In this document: positions 1-6,241 of the stretch, piece by piece | Layout of the letters: every line of letters starts with the position of its first letter | Numbering within the stretch: the first letter of the stretch is position 1 | Source of the DNA: Arthrobacter sp. | Lineage (GTDB): Bacteria > Actinomycetota > Actinomycetes > Actinomycetales > Micrococcaceae | Assembly (NCBI GenBank): GCA_030147325.1 | Contig: JASLAA010000187.1 | Coordinates: 1-10,652 of the forward strand | Length of the DNA: 10,652 nucleotides | Direction: 5' to 3' | The notes under the pieces: generated by a model | What the model was told of the DNA's origin: nothing | Seen by the model: the letters and a program-made list of their open reading frames with translations, nothing else | The model's database searches: none | Program-made: the position numbers and the translations under genes

Positions 1-1179
1 ATGGATGCCGGCCAGCAGGCGCCCGAGCGTGGACTTGCCGGCACCGGAGGGACCGACCACCGCCAGCCGTTCGCCCCGGACGAGCGTCAGGTCGACGCCG
101 TGCAGGACGTTGTGCCCGGGCCGGTAGGCGTAGCTCGCCCCTGAGACCACGATGTCCTCGTTCGCGGGCTCCGCCGTCGTCGCCTCACGGTCCGGCTCGA
201 CGTCCTTGATGCCGATGATGCGGGCGAGGGAGGCGGCGCCGACCTGGATCTCGTCCGTCCACATGATCAGCAGGTCGACCGGGTCGATGAGTCGGACGGC
301 GAACAGGGCGATCGCCGCGACGGCGCCGGGCGTCACCAGGCCCTGCCCGGCCAGCCAGCCGCCCCACAGGAGGACGGCGGCAGCCGGTAGCCAGAAGGCG
401 ATGTCAGCGGCAGGGAACAGCACCGATCGCAGCCACAGCGTGTAGCGCTCGGCCTGGAAGCTCTTCCCGAGCGCCTGGTCCATCTCCTCCCGCCGGAGTG
501 CACCGAGTCCGAGGGCGTCGACGGTGCGCGCACCCTCGATGGTCTCGGTGATCGTCCCGTTCACGACGGCGTACGTCTCACGTTCGCGCATGTACCCCGC
601 AGCACTGCGCCGGAGGTACCAGCGCGTCACGGGCCAGAGCAGGGGCAGGCCCACCAGGAGCGCCAGGGAGAGGACGGGGGACGTGACGACGGCGGCCCCG
701 AGGGTGAGGATGATGGTGACCACCGATACGACGACCTGCGGCACGCCGAAGCGCACCGTGTGGGACACGGCGTCGATGTCGTTCGTCGTGCGGGCCACGA
801 GGTCGCCGGTACCCGCCTTCTCCACCGTGGACAGCGGAAGCGCCGTGACGTCCTCCATGAAGTCCTCACGGAGCTCGGCGAAGACGCGCTCGCCGAACAC
901 CATGCCGGACCGGACGGCGTAACGGCGCAGGACCGATTGCACCGCCAGGAATCCCAGCATCCCGAGCGAGACCGACGCGACGAATCCCGGCGTGGTTCCC
1001 ACGGCCAGGGCGTCGATGAGGACGCCGAGCAGAAGGGGCCCTGCGAGGCCGGCCACGGCGGAGCCGACGTAGAGGGCGATCACCCAGCCGAGACCGCGGC
1101 GGTGGTGCCGGATCAGGCGGGAGGCCTCGGTCCGAACCGTGCCGGGGGTGGCGACGGGAAGCTTGGCGGTGCTACTCAC
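1..1179 (-). CDS. ABC exporter half-transporter, partial (catalytic partner)
   Basis: This is the N-terminal 393 residues of an ABC exporter half; the gene continues past the left edge. Read on the minus strand it has no stop from GTG at 1179 to position 1. The membrane domain spans about residues 30-310, with hydrophobic stretches near 30-53, 66-84, 148-190, 254-272 and 283-306. The ATPase domain begins near residue 340, and a perfect Walker A, GPSGAGKST, sits at residues 376-384, just before the edge. The GTG start lies inside the end of the upstream ABC gene (8-base overlap), so the two are co-translated and very probably pair as a heterodimer. Type I exporters of this kind use ATP to move drugs, lipids or peptides out of the cell; the substrate cannot be told from the sequence. 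Its intact ATP site complements the defective one in its partner. Walker B, signature and H-loop lie outside the window. Confidence 0.93.
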   Translation of the reverse strand, partial: MSSTAKLPVATPGTVRTEASRLIRHHRRGLGWVIALYVGSAVAGLAGPLLLGVLIDALAVGTTPGFVASVSLGMLGFLAVQSVLRRYAVRSGMVFGERVFAELREDFMEDVTALPLSTVEKAGTGDLVARTTNDIDAVSHTVRFGVPQVVVSVVTIILTLGAAVVTSPVLSLALLVGLPLLWPVTRWYLRRSAAGYMRERETYAVVNGTITETIEGARTVDALGLGALRREEMDQALGKSFQAERYTLWLRSVLFPAADIAFWLPAAAVLLWGGWLAGQGLVTPGAVAAIALFAVRLIDPVDLLIMWTDEIQVGAASLARIIGIKDVEPDREATTAEPANEDIVVSGASYAYRPGHNVLHGVDLTLVRGERLAVVGPSGAGKSTLGRLLAGIH

Positions 1180-2893
1180 TGCGGATCACCACGTTCCGAT
1201 AGGCGGGGTTGCCGGACATGAGCTCACGGTGCGTTCCCTGGGCCGAGACCCGTCCGTCCTCGAGGAACACCACGCGGTCCATCGTCCGCAGCATGAGGGG
1301 GCTCGCGGTCACGACGACGGTGGTCAGGCCGGCCCTGCGCCTCACGCCGGACAGGCGCGCTGCGATGCGCTGCTCCGTGTGGGCGTCGACCGCGCTGGTG
1401 GGCTCGACCAGGACGAGATTCTCGGCCCCGGTGAGGTAGGCGCGGGCGAGGACCAGCCGCTGCCGCTGGCCGCCGGAGAAGCTCCTGCCGCGTTCCGTGA
1501 CCTCGTGGGAGAGCCCGCCCTCGAGCCCCTCCAGGACGTCGAGTGCGCTCGCCGCCTCGAGCGCCGACAGGATCGCGGCGTCGTCGTGCCGGCCCTGCGG
1601 GTCGAGCTGATTGCGCAGCGGGCCGCTGAAGAGTTGCGGGCCGGCTTCGCTCACCACGATGCGCGTCCGGATGTCGGCGAGCGGTATGTGCCGGAGGTCG
1701 GCATCGCCCCAGCGCACCGTCGCCTCGTCGAGGACGGCATCCTCGAACCGCCCGAGGCGCGTGACCGTCGCGGCCGACTCCGCGGGTTCCCTCGCCACCA
1801 CCGCGGTGAGCACTCCGGGCTCGACGACGACGCCGGACCGCTCGTCGACCAGGACGGACCCCGGGGGAGGAGCGGTGACGGGCGTGCCGCTCTCGGCGAC
1901 GTTGGAATCGACGGAGAGGACGGCGATGATCTTCCGTGCCCCCACGTGGGCGCGGATGAAGCGCGCAAGGGAATCCGCAGCAGCCCGGATGGGGGTCATG
2001 AGGAAGATGGAGAAACCGTACAGGGCCACGAGCTCGCCGGGGCTGATCTCGCCGGCCAGGACCAGTGACGCGCCTACCCAGGTGAAGACCACACTGAACG
2101 CGCCGGCGATGAACACCTGGGACGCCTCGAGGTCCGCGAGGGACCTCGCGACGCGGATGCCCGAGTCGCGGGTGGCCGCGGATTTCACGCGGTAGCGGTC
2201 GACGAAGATGTGCTCCCCGCCGATGCCGCGCAGCACGCGCAATCCGGCCACCGTGTCGGCACCGACGGCCGTCATCCTGCCGGAGGCTTCGCGTTGCTCG
2301 CGCTGCCGCGCCTGCATGGGCTTCACCACGAACAGGAGCAGTCCGCAGCAGACGGGTACTCCCGCGAGCACCACGACGCCGAGCACGGGAGAGGTCTGCC
2401 AGATGAGGACGGTCACGACCAGCCATGCAGCCATCGCTCCGGCCAGGCGGGTGAGCGCCTCGTACACCTCGCCGAGGCGGAAGGCATCGGACGCGGCCGT
2501 CGAGACGACCTCTCCTGTCGACAGCGCGGTCGGAAGGGCGTCTCCCGTCCTGCTGATCTTGTGGCCCACGAGCCGGACCGAGCGGAACGCCGCCTGCATC
2601 CAGTTGCTGACCCCCGCGCGGTGCGTCGCGGTGTCCGAGACCGCCTGGACGACCATCAGCCCCAGCAGTGCCGCGGCCCACCCCAGCAGGGACCGGGTGT
2701 CGCCGCCGATGACGCCGTCGTCGATCGCCCTGCCCAGGATGAACGGCATCACGGCCTGCGACGCCATCCAGACGGCCCCGAGCAGGATCCCGGCGGTGAG
2801 CGTCGCCTTCTGGTGCGCGCCGAGCCACAGCAGGTAGCGCGCGGGAGAGCGCAGGTCCGGCGGGCCGGTCAGGGGATAGGGAAAGGAACGCAC
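1172..2893 (-). CDS. ABC exporter half-transporter with degenerate ATPase domain
   Basis: This 573-residue protein is a full-length ABC half-exporter: membrane domain about residues 30-320 with six likely helices, then an ATPase domain from about 340. The ATPase domain is degenerate. Where Walker A (GxxGxGKST) should be, residues 367-375 read AREPAESAA, with no lysine. Walker B at 493-497 is LVLVE, so its Asp is Val496 while the catalytic Glu497 remains. The H-loop His is Ala530, and no Gln stands at the usual Q-loop position near 415. The signature SFSGGQ (471-476) and D-loop SAVD (500-503) are intact. In a head-to-tail dimer that signature would complete the partner's good ATP site, while this protein's own site should be non-hydrolytic. 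The reading frame is intact, so this is not a decayed gene. The GTG start at 2893 has no strong Shine-Dalgarno. It leads the two-gene operon. Substrate unknown. Confidence 0.93.
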   Translation of the reverse strand: MRSFPYPLTGPPDLRSPARYLLWLGAHQKATLTAGILLGAVWMASQAVMPFILGRAIDDGVIGGDTRSLLGWAAALLGLMVVQAVSDTATHRAGVSNWMQAAFRSVRLVGHKISRTGDALPTALSTGEVVSTAASDAFRLGEVYEALTRLAGAMAAWLVVTVLIWQTSPVLGVVVLAGVPVCCGLLLFVVKPMQARQREQREASGRMTAVGADTVAGLRVLRGIGGEHIFVDRYRVKSAATRDSGIRVARSLADLEASQVFIAGAFSVVFTWVGASLVLAGEISPGELVALYGFSIFLMTPIRAAADSLARFIRAHVGARKIIAVLSVDSNVAESGTPVTAPPPGSVLVDERSGVVVEPGVLTAVVAREPAESAATVTRLGRFEDAVLDEATVRWGDADLRHIPLADIRTRIVVSEAGPQLFSGPLRNQLDPQGRHDDAAILSALEAASALDVLEGLEGGLSHEVTERGRSFSGGQRQRLVLARAYLTGAENLVLVEPTSAVDAHTEQRIAARLSGVRRRAGLTTVVVTASPLMLRTMDRVVFLEDGRVSAQGTHRELMSGNPAYRNVVIRSE

Positions 2894-2907
2894 GAGGATC
2901 CATCGTA
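2894..2907 (-). promoter_or_regulatory. Putative leaderless promoter, ABC operon
   Basis: On the minus strand TACGAT (2907-2902) matches the actinobacterial -10 consensus TANNNT and ends 8 bases before the GTG start at 2893. Transcription would therefore begin at or near the start codon. I see no convincing -35 element and no good ribosome binding site. The call rests on the box, its spacing, and similar boxes at the other transcription-unit starts here. Confidence 0.35.
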
Positions 2908-3003
2908 GACCCGATCCGGCCCAAGTGATAGAGACATGCCAATCAGTGATGGGTCCGGTTCCGCCGACCCTGCCGGGGCCGCAGCCATTCGCTGTTCTAC
3001 AGA

Positions 3004-3016
3004 GGTACGAAGTACC
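3004..3016. repeat. Short inverted repeat overlapping SURF1 -10 box
   Basis: GGTAC, a three-base spacer GAA, and GTACC form a perfect 5-bp inverted repeat. Its right half shares bases with the proposed -10 box of the SURF1 gene (3013-3018). It could be a small operator, but 5-bp repeats also arise by chance. Confidence 0.25.
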
Positions 3017-3024
3017 GTTGAGGG
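3013..3024 (+). promoter_or_regulatory. Putative leaderless promoter, SURF1-DUF3817 operon
   Basis: TACCGT (3013-3018) matches TANNNT and is followed by six bases and the GTG start at 3025. The stretch TACCGTTGAGGGGTG agrees with the guaA start region TATTGTTGACGGGTG at 12 of 15 positions. The GAGGGG here is too close to the GTG to act as a normal Shine-Dalgarno, which favours leaderless initiation. No clear -35 element is visible. Confidence 0.4.
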
Positions 3025-3969
3025 GTGTTGAAAACCGCGCTCAAGCCTCGATGGATCGCCATGCTGATCCTGGCGATGACGATCGCTGCGGTGTTCGTAC
3101 TCCTGAGCCAGTGGCAGTTCAACTCCTCGAGGCAGGAACCGCCGCCCGCTCCGAGCAGCACCGAGAACGTCCTGCCGCTCACCGAGATCCTCCAGCCCCT
3201 CACTCCGCTCTATGCGACGCGGGCCGACCAGATGGTCTCGATGGACGGTTCCTTCCTGCCGGACACCCGGATCCTGGTGCAGAACCGGGTGCTCGACGGC
3301 GAGGAGGGACTCTGGGTCGTCCAGGGCTTCGAGGTCGGCGGCGCCGACGCCCCGACCGGAGGTTCCGGAGGGGCTGCCGCAGAGCCCGCCGTCCTTCCCG
3401 TGGTGACCGGCTGGGTACCCGACGCCGATCGGGCGGTGCCCGTCCCGGAGTTGACCGGACCCGCCGCCGTCGTCGGGCGGCTCCTGCCACCCGAGGCGCC
3501 GGAAGTACAGCGTCCCGTCGACGGCGAGGTGCCCACACTGTCCACGGCGGAACTGTCCAACCTGTGGGACACGAAGACCTACGCGGCCTTCGTCGTCGCG
3601 ACGCAGGTCACGTCCGGCGGGGTCGACGTACCCTTCGCCGCGGGGATGGAACAGGTCGTTGTGGGGCCGCAACCACAGGAGACCCCGGTCAACTGGCTCA
3701 ACATCTTCTATGCCATCGAGTGGGTGGTCTTCGCGGGATTCGCGTTCTTCCTCTGGTGGAGGCTGGTCGCGGACGACCACCGTCGCTCCCTCGAGGACGC
3801 GGCCGATGCCGAGGAGGAAGCCCGGGGCGCGGATGCCGGGGCTCCTCCCGCCGACTCCGGCGAACCGCTCGGGAGCCGTGCGTCCCACGCCCCTTCGGCG
3901 GGGCGCCCCGCCGTCCAGCTGCCGCAGACCTCACGCGCGACACCACCGACCGAAAGCAGTGCACCGTGA
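3025..3969 (+). CDS. SURF1 family cytochrome oxidase assembly protein
   Basis: This 314-residue protein has the SURF1 layout: an N-terminal membrane helix (about residues 10-28) after the basic LKPRW segment and followed by QWQF, a large extracytoplasmic domain containing GWVP (129-132), and a second helix (about 226-245) in the context NIFYAIEW. SURF1 proteins help assemble haem-copper cytochrome c oxidase, probably by aiding haem a insertion. Two features are less typical: a Gly/Ala-rich insert near residues 107-122 and a disordered, Ala/Pro/Ser-rich cytoplasmic tail from 247 to the end. I chose GTG at 3025 because it keeps the LKPRW segment and sits six bases after a TANNNT box; TTG at 3028 is possible, and ATG at 3061 would cut into the first helix. 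The stop codon overlaps the next gene's start. No oxidase subunit genes are in the window. Confidence 0.87.
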   Translation: MLKTALKPRWIAMLILAMTIAAVFVLLSQWQFNSSRQEPPPAPSSTENVLPLTEILQPLTPLYATRADQMVSMDGSFLPDTRILVQNRVLDGEEGLWVVQGFEVGGADAPTGGSGGAAAEPAVLPVVTGWVPDADRAVPVPELTGPAAVVGRLLPPEAPEVQRPVDGEVPTLSTAELSNLWDTKTYAAFVVATQVTSGGVDVPFAAGMEQVVVGPQPQETPVNWLNIFYAIEWVVFAGFAFFLWWRLVADDHRRSLEDAADAEEEARGADAGAPPADSGEPLGSRASHAPSAGRPAVQLPQTSRATPPTESSAP

Positions 3970-4460
3970 CTGACCCGTTCCCCGATTCCACTGCCTCTTC
4001 TGCCGTCCCGCGCGCCAGGCCCACGGGACAGCAGAAGAGGCGCTTCGGCGGGACGCACGCGCAGATCCTCTCCGCACTCTCCTTCTACAGGGTGCTCGCG
4101 TACGCAACCGGGGTGATGCTCCTGCTCGTGGTCATCGAGATGGTCGCGAAGTACGGCTTCGGCTCGGAGATCGTGGCAGGTGGCGGAGCGGTGATCCAGT
4201 TCCTGCCCGAGGTCGTCGCCGAGACGGCGGGCGGCTTCAACCTCTCGACGGCGGTGCTGATCGTGCATGGCTGGCTGTACGTCGTCTACCTGATCGCCGA
4301 CTTCCGCCTGTGGCAGCTGATGCGATGGCCGTTCGGCCGCTTCATCCTGATCGCCCTCGGCGGCGTCGTGCCGCTGCTGTCCTTCGTCGTCGAGAAGCGG
4401 ATCCACCGCCAGGCCGAGCAGGACCTTGCGGCCCACCCCGAAGCCGCGCCCCGCTACTGA
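3966..4460 (+). CDS. DUF3817 family integral membrane protein
   Basis: This 164-residue protein has three likely membrane helices (about residues 40-60, 93-112 and 125-142). It fits the actinobacterial DUF3817 family: FYRVLAYATG at the first helix, HGWLYVVYLIADFRLW at the second, and WPFGRFILIALGGVVPLLSFVVEKR at the third, given here as separate blocks of one stretch from 121. The function of the family is unknown to me. The GTG start overlaps the SURF1 stop as GTGA, so translation is coupled and the two genes form an operon; a link to respiration is only inferred from this. The frame is open much further upstream (from 2925), but that part is the shadow of SURF1 in another frame. Residues 1-24 are low-complexity and their codons carry a long hairpin (see 3993-4041). 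No good Shine-Dalgarno precedes the start. Confidence 0.88.
   Translation: MTDPFPDSTASSAVPRARPTGQQKRRFGGTHAQILSALSFYRVLAYATGVMLLLVVIEMVAKYGFGSEIVAGGGAVIQFLPEVVAETAGGFNLSTAVLIVHGWLYVVYLIADFRLWQLMRWPFGRFILIALGGVVPLLSFVVEKRIHRQAEQDLAAHPEAAPRY
3993..4041 (+). repeat. Long hairpin inside start of DUF3817 gene
   Basis: The left arm GCCTCTTCTGC (3993-4003) pairs perfectly with GCAGAAGAGGC (4031-4041). One C-A mismatch follows, then GTCCCG (4005-4010) pairs with CGGGAC (4024-4029). That is 17 pairs out of 18, around a 13-base loop. It lies 28 bases after the GTG start, in codons for the low-complexity N-terminus, and no T-run follows, so it is not a standard terminator. As RNA it would be very stable and could lower or time expression of the DUF3817 gene relative to SURF1, or protect the mRNA. 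Confidence 0.75.
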
Positions 4461-4549
4461 GCCAGACCCGGAGATGGACGTGCCCTGTCGGTGTGCCTCG
4501 ACGAGCTCTGGGTGCCGACGTCGGATGTGCGGCGCCGGTATGGGCAGAC

Positions 4550-4561
4550 TATTGTTGACGG
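4550..4561 (+). promoter_or_regulatory. Putative leaderless promoter, guaA
   Basis: TATTGT (4550-4555) matches TANNNT and is followed by TGACGG and the GTG start at 4562. No Shine-Dalgarno sequence stands at a normal distance. The rest of the 101-base gap from 4461 holds nothing I can support; a partly GC-paired stretch around 4511-4536 has no T-run. Confidence 0.4.
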
Positions 4562-6148
4562 GTGACTACCCCCGAGAACGGCTCTGAACATCGCCCTGTC
4601 CTCGTCGTCGACTACGGCGCCCAGTACGCCCAGCTGATCGCCCGGCGCGTGCGCGAGGCCGATGTCTACTCGGAGATCGTCCCGCACACGCTGAGCACCC
4701 AGGAGATCCTGGCGAAGAACCCCTCGGCGATCATCCTCTCCGGGGGCCCCTCCAGCGTGTATGCCGAAGGTGCCCCTCGGGTCGACGCCGACCTGTTCGA
4801 GGCCGGAGTGCCGGTGCTCGGTATCTGCTACGGCTTCCAGGCCATGGCGAACGCGCTCGGGGGAACCGTCGCGAAGACGGGGCTGAGGGAGTACGGCTCC
4901 ACGGACATCCGTTCGGACGGCGAGTCGCGGTCGATCCTGACCGGGACGCCGGAGCACCAGAACGCCTGGATGAGCCACGGCGACAGCGTGCAGTCCGCGC
5001 CCGAGGGCTTCGACGTGCTCGCCAGCACCGCGGGGGCGCCCGTCGCGGCGTTCTCCAACGAGGCGAAGGGACTGTACGGGGTGCAGTGGCATCCCGAGGT
5101 CAAGCACTCCGAGCACGGCCAGGCCGTCATCGAGAACTTCCTCTTCAGGGGAGCTGGGCTGGACCCGACCTGGACCACCCGCACCATCCTCGAGGAGCAG
5201 GTGGAGCGGATCCGGGAGCAGATCGGTGACGCGCGGGTCATCTGTGGACTGTCCGGCGGGGTCGATTCCGCCGTCGCGGCCGCACTGGTGCAGCGCGCGG
5301 TGGGCGACCAGCTCACCTGCGTCTCCGTCGACCACGGGCTCCTGCGCGAGGGCGAGGCCGAACAGGTGGAACGCGACTTCGTCGCCGCAACAGGAGTGAA
5401 GCTCTACGTGGCCAACGAGCAGGAGCGCTTCCTCCAGGCGCTCGCCGGCGTCTCGGACCCGGAGACGAAGCGGAAGATCATCGGCCGTGAATTCATCCGG
5501 GCCTTCGAGGAAGCCGAACGCGCCATCATGCGTGAGGCGGAGGCCGAGGGCGAACCCATCCGCTTCCTCGTCCAGGGAACGCTCTACCCGGACGTCGTCG
5601 AATCCGGCGGGGGGGAGGGCGCGGCCACCATCAAGAGCCACCACAACGTCGGCGGACTGCCCGAGGACCTCCAGTTCGAGCTCGTCGAGCCGCTTCGTAC
5701 CCTCTTCAAGGACGAGGTGCGCGCCGTCGGCGCGCAGCTCGGCCTGCCGGCGGAGATCGTGGGGCGCCAGCCCTTCCCGGGTCCCGGGCTCGGCATCCGC
5801 ATCGTCGGTGAGGTCACCGAGGAGCGGCTCGAACTGCTGCGCAGAGCAGATGCCATCGCCCGGGCGGAGCTCACGGCGGCCGGACTCGACCACGAGGTGT
5901 GGCAGATGCCGGTGGTGCTGCTCGCCGACGTCCGCAGCGTCGGTGTGCAGGGGGACGGGCGCACCTACGGACACCCGATCGTCCTGCGTCCCGTATCCAG
6001 CGAGGACGCCATGACCGCTGATTGGTCCCGCCTGCCCTACGACCTCCTCGCGCGCATCTCCAACCGCATCACCAACGAGGTGGACGGGGTCAACCGCGTG
6101 GTGCTCGACGTGACGAGCAAGCCACCCGGAACCATCGAATGGGAGTAG
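4562..6148 (+). CDS. guaA: GMP synthase (glutamine-hydrolysing)
   Basis: GuaA makes GMP from XMP, ATP and glutamine, the last step of guanine nucleotide synthesis, in the cytoplasm. The 528-residue length is normal for the bacterial enzyme. The class I glutamine amidotransferase domain (about 12-200) has its nucleophile Cys89 in GICYGFQ and His177 and Glu179 in QWHPE. The ATP pyrophosphatase domain follows, with its P-loop SGGVDS at 231-236, the [11 protein letters not shown] and [10 protein letters not shown] stretches, and the [14 protein letters not shown] block. The C-terminal dimerisation and XMP-binding domain ends in the expected KPPGTIEWE. All key residues are present. The GTG start at 4562 gives the usual short lead before [11 protein letters not shown]. 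The gene appears to have its own promoter and to be followed by hairpins, so it is probably transcribed alone. Confidence 0.98.
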   Translation: MTTPENGSEHRPVLVVDYGAQYAQLIARRVREADVYSEIVPHTLSTQEILAKNPSAIILSGGPSSVYAEGAPRVDADLFEAGVPVLGICYGFQAMANALGGTVAKTGLREYGSTDIRSDGESRSILTGTPEHQNAWMSHGDSVQSAPEGFDVLASTAGAPVAAFSNEAKGLYGVQWHPEVKHSEHGQAVIENFLFRGAGLDPTWTTRTILEEQVERIREQIGDARVICGLSGGVDSAVAAALVQRAVGDQLTCVSVDHGLLREGEAEQVERDFVAATGVKLYVANEQERFLQALAGVSDPETKRKIIGREFIRAFEEAERAIMREAEAEGEPIRFLVQGTLYPDVVESGGGEGAATIKSHHNVGGLPEDLQFELVEPLRTLFKDEVRAVGAQLGLPAEIVGRQPFPGPGLGIRIVGEVTEERLELLRRADAIARAELTAAGLDHEVWQMPVVLLADVRSVGVQGDGRTYGHPIVLRPVSSEDAMTADWSRLPYDLLARISNRITNEVDGVNRVVLDVTSKPPGTIEWE

Positions 6149-6153
6149 GCGGC

Positions 6154-6183
6154 GACCGGGAGAAGGCCTGAGCCACTCCCGTC
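6154..6183 (+). terminator. Candidate terminator hairpin after guaA
   Basis: Six bases past the guaA stop, CGGGAG (6157-6162) pairs with CTCCCG (6176-6181), and inside it GGC (6165-6167) pairs with GCC (6172-6174) around a CTGA loop. A small AA/A internal loop separates the two stems. No T-run follows; such hairpins are common at gene ends in GC-rich bacteria, but the call is tentative. Confidence 0.4.
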
Positions 6184-6200
6184 AGCCCCGGCCGCGTTGC

Positions 6201-6230
6201 TATCCGCGGGGTCGGTCCGCTTTTCGGATA
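6201..6230. repeat. Nested inverted repeat before the helicase gene
   Basis: TATCCG (6201-6206) and CGGATA (6225-6230) are perfect reverse complements 18 bases apart. Between them a short stem, GCGGG (6206-6210) with TCCGC (6216-6220, one G-T pair), is followed by TTTT (6221-6224). The inner part could be a weak intrinsic terminator for guaA. The outer arms could be an operator, since the right arm shares two bases with the helicase gene's -10 box. The two structures exclude each other in part, as both use G6206. Confidence 0.35.
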
Positions 6231-6241
6231 GCTTGGAGGAC
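6229..6241 (+). promoter_or_regulatory. Putative leaderless promoter, helicase gene
   Basis: TAGCTT (6229-6234) matches TANNNT and ends seven bases before the ATG at 6242, so the transcript would start at or next to the A of ATG. GGAGGA (6235-6240) looks like a Shine-Dalgarno but lies only one or two bases from the ATG, too close to work normally. No clear -35 is visible. Confidence 0.4.

Noticed and set aside
1224..2942. A second long minus-strand frame over the ABC gene, starting at an ATG near 2903 or upstream
   Set aside because: The sequence is Arg/Pro-rich and lacks ABC motifs; the frame from GTG 2893 carries the membrane helices and SFSGGQ.
2936..3031. A 31-codon frame ending just inside the SURF1 start, a possible leader peptide
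   Set aside because: It has a weak ribosome binding site and low-complexity content. It begins with ACATGCCAATC, as does the helicase start at 6240-6250, but an 11-base match is not enough to support a gene.
2925..3965. Upstream extension of the DUF3817 frame, giving 511 codons
   Set aside because: It overlaps the whole SURF1 gene, is an Arg/Gly-rich shadow sequence, and family similarity begins only after the GTG at 3966.
4511..4536. Possible hairpin (GGTGCC with GGCGCC, and an inner CCGAC/GTCGG) between DUF3817 and guaA
   Set aside because: The pairings are short and mutually exclusive, include a G-T pair and have no T-run, as is common in GC-rich DNA.
4454..5974. A 506-codon open frame on the minus strand opposite guaA
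   Set aside because: It mirrors guaA codons, has no recognisable family, and guaA is certain on the plus strand.
6197..6241. Helicase start at TTG 6197 or TTG 6233
   Set aside because: Both would place the start upstream of or within the -10 box and add residues unlike a protein start. ATG at 6242 is better placed, though a TTG start is not excluded.
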